NCBI GenBank assembly: GCA_018223375.1
Contig: JAGTTS010000010.1
Span: 1-64,000, forward strand
DNA: 64,000 bases
Reading direction: 5' to 3'
DNA from: Clostridiaceae bacterium Marseille-Q3526
Lineage (GTDB): Bacteria > Bacillota > Clostridia > Lachnospirales > Lachnospiraceae
Positions 8,251 through 16,428 of this stretch are shown here, one piece after another. The first letter of the stretch is position 1. Each line of letters opens with the position of its first letter. The position numbers were made by a program, and so were the translations under genes. The notes below the pieces were generated by a model. It had not been told where the DNA came from. It saw only the letters and a list, made by a program, of their open reading frames with translations, and searched no databases.

Positions 8251-8340
8251 AGAAGAAAGGTTCCCATGGCTCCTTTAGCAGAAAAGAAGAGAAGAAAGGT
8301 TCCCGTGACTTTCAGTGGAACAGGGAACCTTTCTTCTTTT
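8251..8340 (-). terminator. Strong terminator with duplicated arm and conserved-type loop
   Basis: Arms GAAGAAAGGTTCCC (8291-8304) and GGGAACCTTTCTTC (8323-8336) pair perfectly and extend further in A/G-rich DNA, followed by T-rich DNA on both sides. The loop is GTGACTTTCAGTGGAACA. An extra copy of the left arm lies at 8251-8265, so alternative pairing is possible. It ends the operon whose last gene stops at 8364. Confidence 0.8.
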
Positions 8341-8363
8341 CTTCTCTTTTTCTCTTCTTCCTT

Positions 8364-9242
8364 TTACAGCTTCATCAGGTACTCCCCGATTTCCCTGGCC
8401 AGGCGGAGGGCCGTGGGGAGCAGCTCGTCCGGAAAATAATTTCCGTAGTTGTTAGCCTCAAAGCTGAAATATCCGGTGTAGCCGATCTCTCTTAATGTCT
8501 GCACCACTTCTTTCCAGTTTACTGTGCCAAACAGCGGCATCACGTGCATCAGAGCCGGATCTGTCATGCTGTGGGTGTCTGAGACGTGGGTGGCCTTTAA
8601 ATGCTTTCCTATATAGAGCAGGGACTGTCTCTGATCCTGCTTCATAATATCCGCGTGCTCGAAATCCCAGCAGATTCCCATTCTCTCGTCGTCAAAGGAG
8701 GTGACGAAATCCACCATCTCCTCCGGCGTAGCGCAGTATTTGCGCTTCGGGGCAATGGAATAGTCGCACATATTTTCAATGGCAAAGGCCATGGGGTATT
8801 TCTCCGTTTTTCTTAACAGCTCCTGAAAATACGCCGTATTCTTCTCCTTGGAGGATTTCACCAGAGCCGGGCTGTCAAAGTCTGTCTCCGGGTGGGTTAC
8901 GCAGAGGGGAGAGCCCAGAGCCGCGCAGCAGTAGATGGAACGCTCGACCAGCTCCTCATGGCGGGCTCTCTCAGCGGCCGTCATCGGCGCGCAGAAATTG
9001 TAGGTGTAGGCGTGGCACTGGCCGAAGGAAACGCCCAGCTCGTCCTTTTTCCTCTCAATGCGGGCCAGCCACTTCTCCCACTGATCCGTCAGGAACGGGG
9101 AATGGGGCAGGGACCAGTCGTAAAAGCTGATGTCGAAGGTGTCAAAGCCCGCCGCAAAGGCCAGCTCCATCATATCCTCCATGGGCATAATACTCTTGTC
9201 CGGCCTTTCAAATACGATATTGGTGGATGTGGATAATTTCAT
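8364..9242 (-). CDS. Sugar phosphate isomerase/epimerase, TIM barrel (AP_endonuc_2 fold)
   Basis: A 292-residue TIM-barrel protein of the xylose-isomerase-like class, which isomerises or epimerises sugars with a divalent metal. Likely metal ligands are the Glu in FAIENM (about 155), Asp/His in CWDFEHADI (about 190), His in THVSDTH (about 218) and the Glu near the C-terminus in FSFEANN. It is the last gene of the importer operon, after the nucleoside hydrolase, so it may act on the sugar that is released or imported. The substrate is not known. The gap to the upstream gene is 117 bases. Confidence 0.85.
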   Translation of the reverse strand: MKLSTSTNIVFERPDKSIMPMEDMMELAFAAGFDTFDISFYDWSLPHSPFLTDQWEKWLARIERKKDELGVSFGQCHAYTYNFCAPMTAAERARHEELVERSIYCCAALGSPLCVTHPETDFDSPALVKSSKEKNTAYFQELLRKTEKYPMAFAIENMCDYSIAPKRKYCATPEEMVDFVTSFDDERMGICWDFEHADIMKQDQRQSLLYIGKHLKATHVSDTHSMTDPALMHVMPLFGTVNWKEVVQTLREIGYTGYFSFEANNYGNYFPDELLPTALRLAREIGEYLMKL

Positions 9243-9359
9243 ATTTTAAAACCTTTCCATGTTTCATTTTTCATCTTAAAAAGGCAGAGGCGTAAGACTG
9301 CCTGTAACAAAAATGTTCTAAATAAAATTGAATTTTTCGTTTTTTAAAAAAATACTTTT

Positions 9360-10301
9360 TTAAGAAAATACTCGTTTTTCAAGAAAACTTAAAAGCTTCT
9401 CCCAGTCGTAGTCCCAGGCCGCCTGAACGAAAGATCCCTGCTTCTTAAATCTGCCGCTGTTTCCAAAGAGCGTCTGCCCTGTGGTGTACTCTCCTCTGGT
9501 CTCCACTATCACATGTCCGGAAACTGTTTTTGCTATCTCCGGGCAGAGAGCCAGACAGACGGCCGCGCTGTCTACCAAAAGGCTGTAGGGCTCTAAACCG
9601 TGATCCAGGTTAAACTGCACCGCCCGCCTTAAAAACTTCGTTTTTTCGTTTTCTCCCGCTCTGGCTAACAGCCGATCCATCATGGAATTGTCCAGGCGTC
9701 TCGTCACGTCCAGCCCCGCCGCTGTGATAGGAATGCCGGAGCCAAACACCGCCGCCGCCGCCTCTGGATCCTGGGCCAGGTTCCACTCAGGCCGTGGATT
9801 TAGATTTTCATAATCCGGCCGAAGGCCGTAGCTTCCTGCTATGGTGTAAATCCCGGCGGCGGCTTTAGCCGCCGCCGGGTCGTTCTGAATCATCAAAGCC
9901 AGATTTGTCATAGGCGCCAAAGAGATAATGGACACCTGGCCTGGAAAGCGTTTTACCGTCTCCGCCATAAAGCGCCAGGCCTCCCCTGGCTCCTCCTTCT
10001 TCGCCGGATCCGGAAGTCCCGTCTGGGACAGGCCGTCGCAGCCGCAGTAGGCGTCGTCAAACTCCATGCGGCGAACAAGGGGCATTTCTGCCCCCTGTAC
10101 TGCCGGAATCTCCTCTCTGCCGCAAAGCGTCTGGATCTTCAAAATATTCTTAATGCTTCTGGCTGAATCGCAGACTCCGAAGGCAGCCGTCATTCCCAGG
10201 ATCTCCAGCTCCGGCGAAACCATGGCTAACATCAAGGCAACCGCGTCATCCGCGCTTGGATCAGTGTCAATAATCACCTTTCTGGTTATTCTGTCTGTCA
10301 T
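9360..10301 (-). CDS. Inosine-uridine preferring nucleoside hydrolase family protein
   Basis: A 313-residue hydrolase that cleaves the N-glycosidic bond of nucleosides, giving base and ribose. The calcium-binding N-terminus reads IIDTDPSADDAVALML (the usual G of DTDPGxDD is S), the middle has NPRPEWNLAQDPEAA, and the last Asp ligand is in LLVDSAAVCLAL. The start lies 6 bases after the stop of the binding-protein gene, whose last codons provide GGAG. Its place in a sugar-type importer operon suggests that a nucleoside or related glycoside is the imported compound; this is inference. Confidence 0.88.
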   Translation of the reverse strand: MTDRITRKVIIDTDPSADDAVALMLAMVSPELEILGMTAAFGVCDSARSIKNILKIQTLCGREEIPAVQGAEMPLVRRMEFDDAYCGCDGLSQTGLPDPAKKEEPGEAWRFMAETVKRFPGQVSIISLAPMTNLALMIQNDPAAAKAAAGIYTIAGSYGLRPDYENLNPRPEWNLAQDPEAAAAVFGSGIPITAAGLDVTRRLDNSMMDRLLARAGENEKTKFLRRAVQFNLDHGLEPYSLLVDSAAVCLALCPEIAKTVSGHVIVETRGEYTTGQTLFGNSGRFKKQGSFVQAAWDYDWEKLLSFLEKRVFS

Positions 10302-10307
10302 ACTGTT

Positions 10308-11672
10308 TTATTCTCCGTTTGCGCGGTAGTAGTCGTTGAAAATCTGGTTGCAGCCGTCGATAATCGCTGTCTTTGTATCCTCTGCAGAGGCCTGTCCGTT
10401 TCCGAACATCAGCATGGCGTCCTTGATCGTTGTGTCCACTGCGTCAGAGTTTGGCACAAACGGAGCCAGAACTGCCTCGTTGGCCTTCATCATCACCTCG
10501 CCCGGAACTGCCAGCTGCGGAGTCTCTGCAATGGCGTTCTGATAGCTCTCAAGCTCCGCGCTGTTTTTATTAACCGGAACGTATCCCGCTCCCTCTAACC
10601 ACATAGCCTGAGCCTCTGGAGATACCATGTACTGCTCGAACTCCCATGCCGCCTTCACTGTCTCGTCGTCGCCGCGGTTTAACAGGAAGAGTCCGGAACC
10701 GCTCGGGTAAGCGCCTCCGATATCGTCGGAAGTTACCAGCGGAATCTGAGCTACGCCCCAGTTAAAGCTGTCTCCAACTAACTCCTTAATGGTAGGAATA
10801 CGGGAGCTGCTCATGATAGCCATGGCGTTGATTCCCTGGGCGAACTCCTCGTTAATGGAATCATTGGTGGGCTTGTAGGCTCCTGTGTCCACTACCTTCT
10901 GCCACTCGGCCAGATATTTGTCAAGGGCCTCCTCGCAGGCCATTGTCTTCATCTTATCGCTGTGGCCGCTCTCGTTGTCTCCCAGGTAGGTTCCCTGTCC
11001 CTGTGTGGCAATCCAGTTGCCCAGCTCGAACAGGCTGACTCTCACGTTTAAGCCGTACTCTGCGTCCGTCTCGTCCTTTAACTGTCCTAAAATAGAAGCC
11101 ATCTCGTCGATGGTCTGAGGAACCTGCGCTCCGATCTGATCCAGGTAATCCTGGTTATAGTAGAGAAGCAGAGTGGAAGTGCTCCAGGGAAGTCCGGCCA
11201 GCTTTCCATTGATAGAGAAGGAAGAAACTGCGTTTGGAATTAAGTCCTCCTTGGAAACGGAATTGCCCTCTCCTGCCAGCATATCCTCGGCAGTTACAAG
11301 ACGCTCGTAATCTCTTACCAGGCTCACGTGCTCGCCGTACAGCTGAATCACGTCAGGCATATTTTCCACGTCGTCTGTGGACATGGCGGCTGTCAGAGCC
11401 TCTGTGCCAGGCCAGTTCTGGAATACAGGAGTTACGTGGATCTTCTTTTCCTTTCCGATGGTCTCGTTAAACTGGTCTATCTGCTTCTGGGTAATCTCTC
11501 CATACACGCCGTCCATGGAGTGCCAGAACACAACCTCCCTTGTGCCGTCCTCGTTGACGGTTCCCACTGCCGCGTTCTTGTCCGCGCTGTCTCCGGATCC
11601 GCCTGCGCAGCCTGCAAGGCTTAACGCCATAACTCCGGCAGCTGCCGCCGCTGTCATTTTCTTTAACTTCAT
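10308..11672 (-). CDS. Sugar-type ABC transporter substrate-binding lipoprotein (SBP family 1)
   Basis: A 454-residue lipoprotein binding the solute for the two permeases upstream. The signal peptide ends with lipobox LAGC, acylated Cys at residue 22, followed by a GGSGDSAD linker. The body has the family 1 pattern (EVVFWHSMDGVYGEITQKQIDQFNE, GLPWSTSTLLLYYNQDYLD). The start at 11672 is set by AGGAGG 8 bases upstream and by the signal peptide; a longer frame running to 12119 overlaps the permease gene and is not real. No ATPase gene is present in the operon, so a shared MsmK/UgpC-type ATPase must serve it. Confidence 0.92.
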   Translation of the reverse strand: MKLKKMTAAAAAGVMALSLAGCAGGSGDSADKNAAVGTVNEDGTREVVFWHSMDGVYGEITQKQIDQFNETIGKEKKIHVTPVFQNWPGTEALTAAMSTDDVENMPDVIQLYGEHVSLVRDYERLVTAEDMLAGEGNSVSKEDLIPNAVSSFSINGKLAGLPWSTSTLLLYYNQDYLDQIGAQVPQTIDEMASILGQLKDETDAEYGLNVRVSLFELGNWIATQGQGTYLGDNESGHSDKMKTMACEEALDKYLAEWQKVVDTGAYKPTNDSINEEFAQGINAMAIMSSSRIPTIKELVGDSFNWGVAQIPLVTSDDIGGAYPSGSGLFLLNRGDDETVKAAWEFEQYMVSPEAQAMWLEGAGYVPVNKNSAELESYQNAIAETPQLAVPGEVMMKANEAVLAPFVPNSDAVDTTIKDAMLMFGNGQASAEDTKTAIIDGCNQIFNDYYRANGE

Positions 11673-11716
11673 TGTTTTGTCCTCCTTATCTGGATTTTCT
11701 AGTTTATTTGAATTTT

Positions 11717-12541
11717 TTATTCTTTTACAGAACCGCTCATCATGCCGCTGACGATTTTCCTCTGGAAAATCAGGAACAGAAGCACAGTCGGCAGAAGAGC
11801 CACAATAACGCCGGCCATAACCGGTCCGAAGATAGCGGACTCTCTGTCCTTTAACATGGTAATTCCCACCTGGATGGTACGCATCTCGTTCCTGTTGGTG
11901 ACAAGCATGGGCCACACGTACTGGTTCCACACGCTGACGAAGGAAGAGAGGAATACGGTTACCATAATCGGCTTGCTGGCCGGCAGAAGCACCCAGAGGA
12001 AAAATCTCACGTTGCCGCAGCCGTCCACGTAAGCCGCCTCCTTCAGCGACTTGACGAAGGAGAGGTAGAACTGCCGGAGCAGGAATACGTTGGTAGCCGA
12101 CACCAGGAAAATGGAACACATTCCCGCGTAGGTGTTAATCAGTCCCATCCGGCTGATAGTAGTAAAGTTAGATACAATCAGCACGTCCGGCGGAATCATA
12201 ATGGTCGCCATCGCCAGGGTAAACAGAAGCTTCTTTCCCTTAAACTCAAAGAATGAGAAGGCAAAGGCAGCCATGGTGGCCGTCACCATTCTGGCCACGC
12301 TGCAGATGGACGCCACGATGAAGGAATTCAGCATGTAGCGCAGCAGCATGGTTCTGGAAAACGCCGTCTTATAGTTTTCCAGCGTAGGCTTGGGCGGCAG
12401 AAGATTCGGCGGGGAAGACAGCACGTCCTTCTGCTCCATAAAGGATACGGAGGCAGCGTAAAGAATCGGAAACAGTATCAACAGGGCGCAGAAAATACAG
12501 ACCGCCTGAATCAATATGTCATACATGGTCTTCTTTCTCAT
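11717..12541 (-). CDS. ABC transporter permease, MalG/UgpE type
   Basis: Inner-membrane permease of a carbohydrate importer, 274 residues with about six membrane helices. The EAA loop that contacts the ATPase reads EAAYVDGCGNVRFFLWVLLP. ATG 12541 overlaps the TGA of the preceding permease gene (ATGA), the sign of translational coupling, so this start is preferred to the upstream ATG 12568. It pairs with the MalF-type permease just before it. Confidence 0.92.
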   Translation of the reverse strand: MRKKTMYDILIQAVCIFCALLILFPILYAASVSFMEQKDVLSSPPNLLPPKPTLENYKTAFSRTMLLRYMLNSFIVASICSVARMVTATMAAFAFSFFEFKGKKLLFTLAMATIMIPPDVLIVSNFTTISRMGLINTYAGMCSIFLVSATNVFLLRQFYLSFVKSLKEAAYVDGCGNVRFFLWVLLPASKPIMVTVFLSSFVSVWNQYVWPMLVTNRNEMRTIQVGITMLKDRESAIFGPVMAGVIVALLPTVLLFLIFQRKIVSGMMSGSVKE

Positions 12542-13404
12542 TGATAGTGTACTCCTTTCTTCTCCCACGCAAAGCCGGCCATAGTAGCCGCAAAAGCGAT
12601 CAGGAAGGCGATAATCGCCGCCGGGTTGGCGTTGGTATAATTGGCCGTACCGGAAATCTGTTTGTAAATATACTGCATCATGGTAATGGTAGAGTTCTGC
12701 GGTCCTCCGTTTGTCAGGACGTTGGAAAGACTCATCATCATTACGCTGAAGGAAATATCTGTGATAATCAGGTAAAACATCGTCGGCGAGGTGAGGGGCA
12801 GGTAAATCTTAAAAAGCATCTGAAGAGGCGTCGCTCCCTCTAAGGACGCGCTCTCGATGATATCCTGTGAAATTCCTCTGACCGCCGATAAAAGAAAGAT
12901 AAACGCGTAGCCGGTGGACAGCCAGATCTGTACGATGGCAATGGACAGCAGCGCGAACTTCGGATCGTTGAGCCACTGAATATCCAGGCCAAACACACCG
13001 TTAATAAAGCCCAGGCTCGGCACAAAGAGCAGCTGGAAAATCATGGCCGTTACCGAGGAAGCCATAGCCATGGGAACGGCAAAGGACGCCTCGTAGAAGG
13101 CCGACGTCTTCCTTCTCTTGTTGGCTAAAAGCGCCAGAAGAAGACCTAAAATCTTGGAAACCGGAACCGTCAGCAGGGTGAAAATAATGGTATTTACGAT
13201 GGATTTGATAAATACCTCGTCCTTTAAAATATAGGCATAATTTTCAAGCCCCACGAACCGCTTTAAATTTCCATAGGAGTCCACGATGAAAAGACTCTTA
13301 AACACCGTTACCAGGAACGGATAAAAGGTAAACACACCAAACAGGATAAATGCCGGCAAAAGCCACAAGTAAGGCTCCGCCTTCTTTAGAACCGATTTTT
13401 TCAC
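12538..13404 (-). CDS. ABC transporter permease, MalF/UgpA type
   Basis: Partner permease, about 288 residues, with six membrane helices (first at PYLWLLPAFILFGVFTFYPFLV) and the EAA-type loop ESASLEGATPLQMLFKIYLP. The preferred start is GTG 13404, because it overlaps the HAD stop as GTGA and has GGAGGA 8 bases upstream. ATG 13422 is in frame but has no well-spaced ribosome-binding site. It overlaps the next permease by 4 bases. Confidence 0.9.
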   Translation of the reverse strand: MKKSVLKKAEPYLWLLPAFILFGVFTFYPFLVTVFKSLFIVDSYGNLKRFVGLENYAYILKDEVFIKSIVNTIIFTLLTVPVSKILGLLLALLANKRRKTSAFYEASFAVPMAMASSVTAMIFQLLFVPSLGFINGVFGLDIQWLNDPKFALLSIAIVQIWLSTGYAFIFLLSAVRGISQDIIESASLEGATPLQMLFKIYLPLTSPTMFYLIITDISFSVMMMSLSNVLTNGGPQNSTITMMQYIYKQISGTANYTNANPAAIIAFLIAFAATMAGFAWEKKGVHYQ

Positions 13405-14237
13405 TCCATTTTTCCTCCACAATTAGCTGATTCACAGTAGCGCTTCACCGCCTCGATCACGCCGTAAACCGTCTCCCCCTGGCAGACATAATCAGCCTGT
13501 TCCTTGAGAACCTCCTCGGCGTTTCCTACGGCCGCTCTGACTCCTGCAGCTGAAAACATGTCCAGGTCGTTGGCGTTGTCTCCAATCACCAGGATCTCTT
13601 CCCGGCTGATTCCCAGATAGCGGGCAAGCCGTTCTACTCCCGTTCCCTTGCTGCAGCCTTCCGGCATGGCCTCAAAACAGCGGCTGCCGTACCGGACTAC
13701 GTGAATTCTGTTTTTTTCCTCCTCGAGAAGAGGGCGAAGCATATCGCACTGGCCGGGGCTGTCCGGATCAATAATCATAAGCTTTTGAAGCCTCTGCCCG
13801 TTCCATTCGCCCCCTTCCGGATGGATCAGATGTTTGTAAAGACCGCTTTCCTGAGATTTCCGGCGGATATAGTCGTTCTGCCGGTAAACTCCCTCTGTGT
13901 TCTCATCTGTCAGGAAGACAGCAAGCCCCATACGGTCCGCCTCCTCCACTGTGCGTCTCACCGCATCTGCCGGAAGAAGCTCTTCCCAGATAAATTTCTC
14001 TCCGTCGTGGCCCGCCGCTCCGTTGGACGCTACGACCGGAAGTGTAATGTTAAGAGCCTTTTTGTACTCCTCAAGCATTCCGACCGGTCTTCCGCTGGCC
14101 AGTGTAAAGGCGATGTGCTGTTCAGAAAGCAGCTGTGCAAGCTGTCTGATTCCTTCGCCCATGACGCAGTCCGCGCCAACCAGGGTCCCGTCCACGTCGC
14201 TGACTACCAGGCGCACCTTTGAACTGATATCTGCCAT
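13401..14237 (-). CDS. HAD-superfamily hydrolase, Cof/IIB type
   Basis: A 278-residue phosphatase of the HAD-IIB class, which usually removes phosphate from sugar phosphates or similar small molecules. Motif I is VVSDVDGTLVG (nucleophile Asp near 14), motif II is TLASGRP, and motif IV is ILVIGDNANDLDMF. It is the first gene of the importer operon, with GGGAGG before ATG and a 4-base overlap with the permease gene. Being in this operon, it may process the phosphorylated sugar from the imported compound. Confidence 0.9.
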   Translation of the reverse strand: MADISSKVRLVVSDVDGTLVGADCVMGEGIRQLAQLLSEQHIAFTLASGRPVGMLEEYKKALNITLPVVASNGAAGHDGEKFIWEELLPADAVRRTVEEADRMGLAVFLTDENTEGVYRQNDYIRRKSQESGLYKHLIHPEGGEWNGQRLQKLMIIDPDSPGQCDMLRPLLEEEKNRIHVVRYGSRCFEAMPEGCSKGTGVERLARYLGISREEILVIGDNANDLDMFSAAGVRAAVGNAEEVLKEQADYVCQGETVYGVIEAVKRYCESANCGGKME

Positions 14238-14381
14238 ATCTGCCTCCCATCTGCTGATCCAAACCTCTGCAAAGCTTTTTCTTCTTAATTATATTGAATT
14301 TTCGCCTCTGCGTCTTTCTCTCTTCCGACTTTTTTTATCACTTTTCCGACCTTTTTATCTCTCAGATTTTACAAATGCAAT

Positions 14382-14431
14382 AAAAAAATGCTATTTATAT
14401 TTTCATTTCTCGACATAAATAGCACTTTTTC
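14382..14431 (-). terminator. Terminator after the response regulator gene
   Basis: Arms TGCTATTTAT (14389-14398) and ATAAATAGCA (14415-14424) pair perfectly. They are flanked by A- and T-runs, so on the minus strand the stem is followed by TTTTTTTA. Confidence 0.75.
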
Positions 14432-14453
14432 GATATAATTGTATTTTTCAGAC

Positions 14454-16055
14454 TTACACTTCGCGAAACCGCTTTTTATACTGCTTTGGAGTATATCCCG
14501 TCTCCTTGCGGAACATCCTGATAAAATGGGAAAAATTGTCGTAGCCCACCTCGGCGGCGATTCCGCTGACCGGCAGATCAGAATGCTTCAGAAGGTGCTC
14601 TGCCTGCTTCATCCTCTTTTTAATCGCGTACTCCTTCACCGTCATGCCCGTCTCTTTCTTGAAAATCCGGTTTACATAATCATGATTCAGATTCAGTTCC
14701 CTGGCAATTTCCTTCCGGCTGATTCCAGTCTTCAAGTTTTCCTTGATCATTCCTTTGATCCGGCCTGCCAGCTCCGCCCCGCTGCTGTTTCCGTCCGGGA
14801 AGGACAGGCGGGTGATCAGCTCCATGCACATGCGGATCCAGCGGCACATATCGTCAATGGAAAAACAGGCGGTTTTGTAATGCTGGTAAACCTCCTCGTC
14901 CTCAAACAGCTGGTGGGCCTTGATCTCCCTGTACTCCATGCAGGCGAAAAACATCTGCAGAATATCCTGCTGCAGAATCCGAAAGCTCATCTCATCCAGC
15001 CGCTTTTTCTTAGCCTGCTCTACCAGAAAACGGCGGATTTTCTCCACCAGTCCGTCGGTCTGCCCGGCAAAAATCAGTTCACCCCAGTCGGAGGGAAGGA
15101 TAATCCGCTCCTTCAGACGGCGGTCTCCCTCCTCCCGCTCTCCGTCCCTTTGCGTCACATACTGGATGCTGTCCTGGCAGAGCACGTCGTCCTTGCTGAA
15201 ACGCAGCAGCCGCGAATAAGTTTTTTCCATCTCCTCGCAGAAAATATCTCCGCTGACGTAGCACAGGATCTGGGCGCCGAACATGTCCCGGCACCGCTCC
15301 ACCAATCCCGGACCGATTTCCCGGAAACGCTCCCCTTCTTTCTCATCTAAAATCACCACCACTCTGGTGTAGATGACAATGACCTGGCTGGTCTGGACGT
15401 TTCCCTTCACCACTCCCTTGGCCAGGTTCTGAATGGCAGACTGGCACAGTTCCTCGCCCCAGCGTCTCTGAACCTCTTCCACATTTTTAATAGTAATCAG
15501 CACCATGCGGTAGCGGGCGTCGGCGTCCAGGCGGATGTTGCAGCCGCGGGCCTTCCTGCTGATAATCTCCGGATCATTTCTGATTCTTCCCAGGCACACG
15601 TCCTTCCAGAACAGCTCCTTGATAGCCATATGATTTTCCATCCAGCAGTCGCCGTACTCCTTTTTCAGCTCTTCCTCCTCACGCTTCCGCTGTCTGGCCA
15701 GAATCCCCTTTACCGCGCTTCTCAGCTGATTTTCCTCCACCGGCTTCAGCAGAAAATCACCGGCCTCCAGGCGCAGAGCTTCCCTCGTAAGCTCAGGACT
15801 GCAGGAAGCGCTGATTACAATGACGCCTCCCCGGTAGTTCTGGCCGCGGAGCTCTCTTAAAATTTCAATCCCCTCATTTCCAGGCATGTCGGCGTCGCAG
15901 ACAATCAGTCCCGCCGGTTCCTTTTTGAGCTGGGAAACAGCCTGTTCCCGGCTGTAGGCCGACGTAATCGGAAGGATATCCTCTGTCGTTTTGCTGAGAG
16001 CAATTTTCAGAGCGCGTATGGTATTTCTGTCGTGGCTGATAAGCATGAGATGCAT
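14454..16055 (-). CDS. Response regulator with AraC-type DNA-binding domain (YesN-like)
   Basis: A 533-residue transcription regulator. The N-terminal receiver domain (residues 1-120) has the phospho-acceptor Asp in VCDADMPG (about 55). A middle region of about 290 residues is not recognised. The C-terminal AraC/HTH_18 domain has two helix-turn-helix units (ISRKEIARELNLNHDYVNRIFKKE; VSGIAAEVGYDNFSHFIRMFRKETG). This architecture is the YesN type that works with a sensor kinase YesM and controls nearby ABC sugar importers. Here the importer operon follows directly, but no kinase gene is in the window. Confidence 0.9.
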   Translation of the reverse strand: MHLMLISHDRNTIRALKIALSKTTEDILPITSAYSREQAVSQLKKEPAGLIVCDADMPGNEGIEILRELRGQNYRGGVIVISASCSPELTREALRLEAGDFLLKPVEENQLRSAVKGILARQRKREEEELKKEYGDCWMENHMAIKELFWKDVCLGRIRNDPEIISRKARGCNIRLDADARYRMVLITIKNVEEVQRRWGEELCQSAIQNLAKGVVKGNVQTSQVIVIYTRVVVILDEKEGERFREIGPGLVERCRDMFGAQILCYVSGDIFCEEMEKTYSRLLRFSKDDVLCQDSIQYVTQRDGEREEGDRRLKERIILPSDWGELIFAGQTDGLVEKIRRFLVEQAKKKRLDEMSFRILQQDILQMFFACMEYREIKAHQLFEDEEVYQHYKTACFSIDDMCRWIRMCMELITRLSFPDGNSSGAELAGRIKGMIKENLKTGISRKEIARELNLNHDYVNRIFKKETGMTVKEYAIKKRMKQAEHLLKHSDLPVSGIAAEVGYDNFSHFIRMFRKETGYTPKQYKKRFREV

Positions 16056-16428
16056 AAGCGTATTCTCCGTTTCCTGTGGTATATGTTCTGGGCGCGCCAG
16101 TATGCGAAGGGCTTCTTACCCCTGCTGTCCTGCCGTTGCTGGTGAATCCAGTATACCAGCATCAGCGGAGCGTTTCAATGAGTTCTGTAGGTAAGAAAAA
16201 TAAATCAGGCCCGGGCAGTCGGCTGCGTTTTCGGCTCGATTCGCGCATCTATGATCCGCCGTTCGCGAAAACTCGCCTTACGGCTCAAACACTTCGCTCG
16301 GCGGCGGAAATCAGCGCAAATCTCGCTGCGAAAGCCTCGCCATCACTGACTGGCCTGGCTATTTTTCTGTTTCACAGTATAATCAATTTGCCTCATGCAG
16401 TTTTTTGCTTCCCCTCGCGTTTTACCCT
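16056..16428. other. Gene-free region holding one copy of the dispersed repeat
   Basis: It contains the start region of the response regulator, a small stem (GCTGGT 16138-16143 with ACCAGC 16155-16160) and copy A of the intergenic repeat (16226-16345). No protein gene with a good start was found. Confidence 0.6.
16226..16345 (+). repeat. Intergenic repeat element, copy A (about 120 nt)
   Basis: This 120-nt stretch matches 30763-30882 on the opposite strand without gaps, at about 103 of 120 positions by eye. It includes a perfectly shared block around TTCGCGAAAACTCGCCTTAC. Flanks show partly complementary arms (CAGTC before, GACTG after), so it may fold as a whole. A shorter third copy is at 39541-39627. 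It may be a structured RNA or a small non-coding mobile repeat. Confidence 0.8.

Noticed and set aside
11673..12119. N-terminal extension of the sugar-binding lipoprotein frame
   Set aside because: It overlaps the permease gene, and the true start has a ribosome-binding site followed by a lipoprotein signal peptide.
14439..15350. A 303-codon plus-strand frame opposite the response regulator
   Set aside because: It overlaps conserved AraC-domain sequence on the other strand and shows no protein-like pattern.
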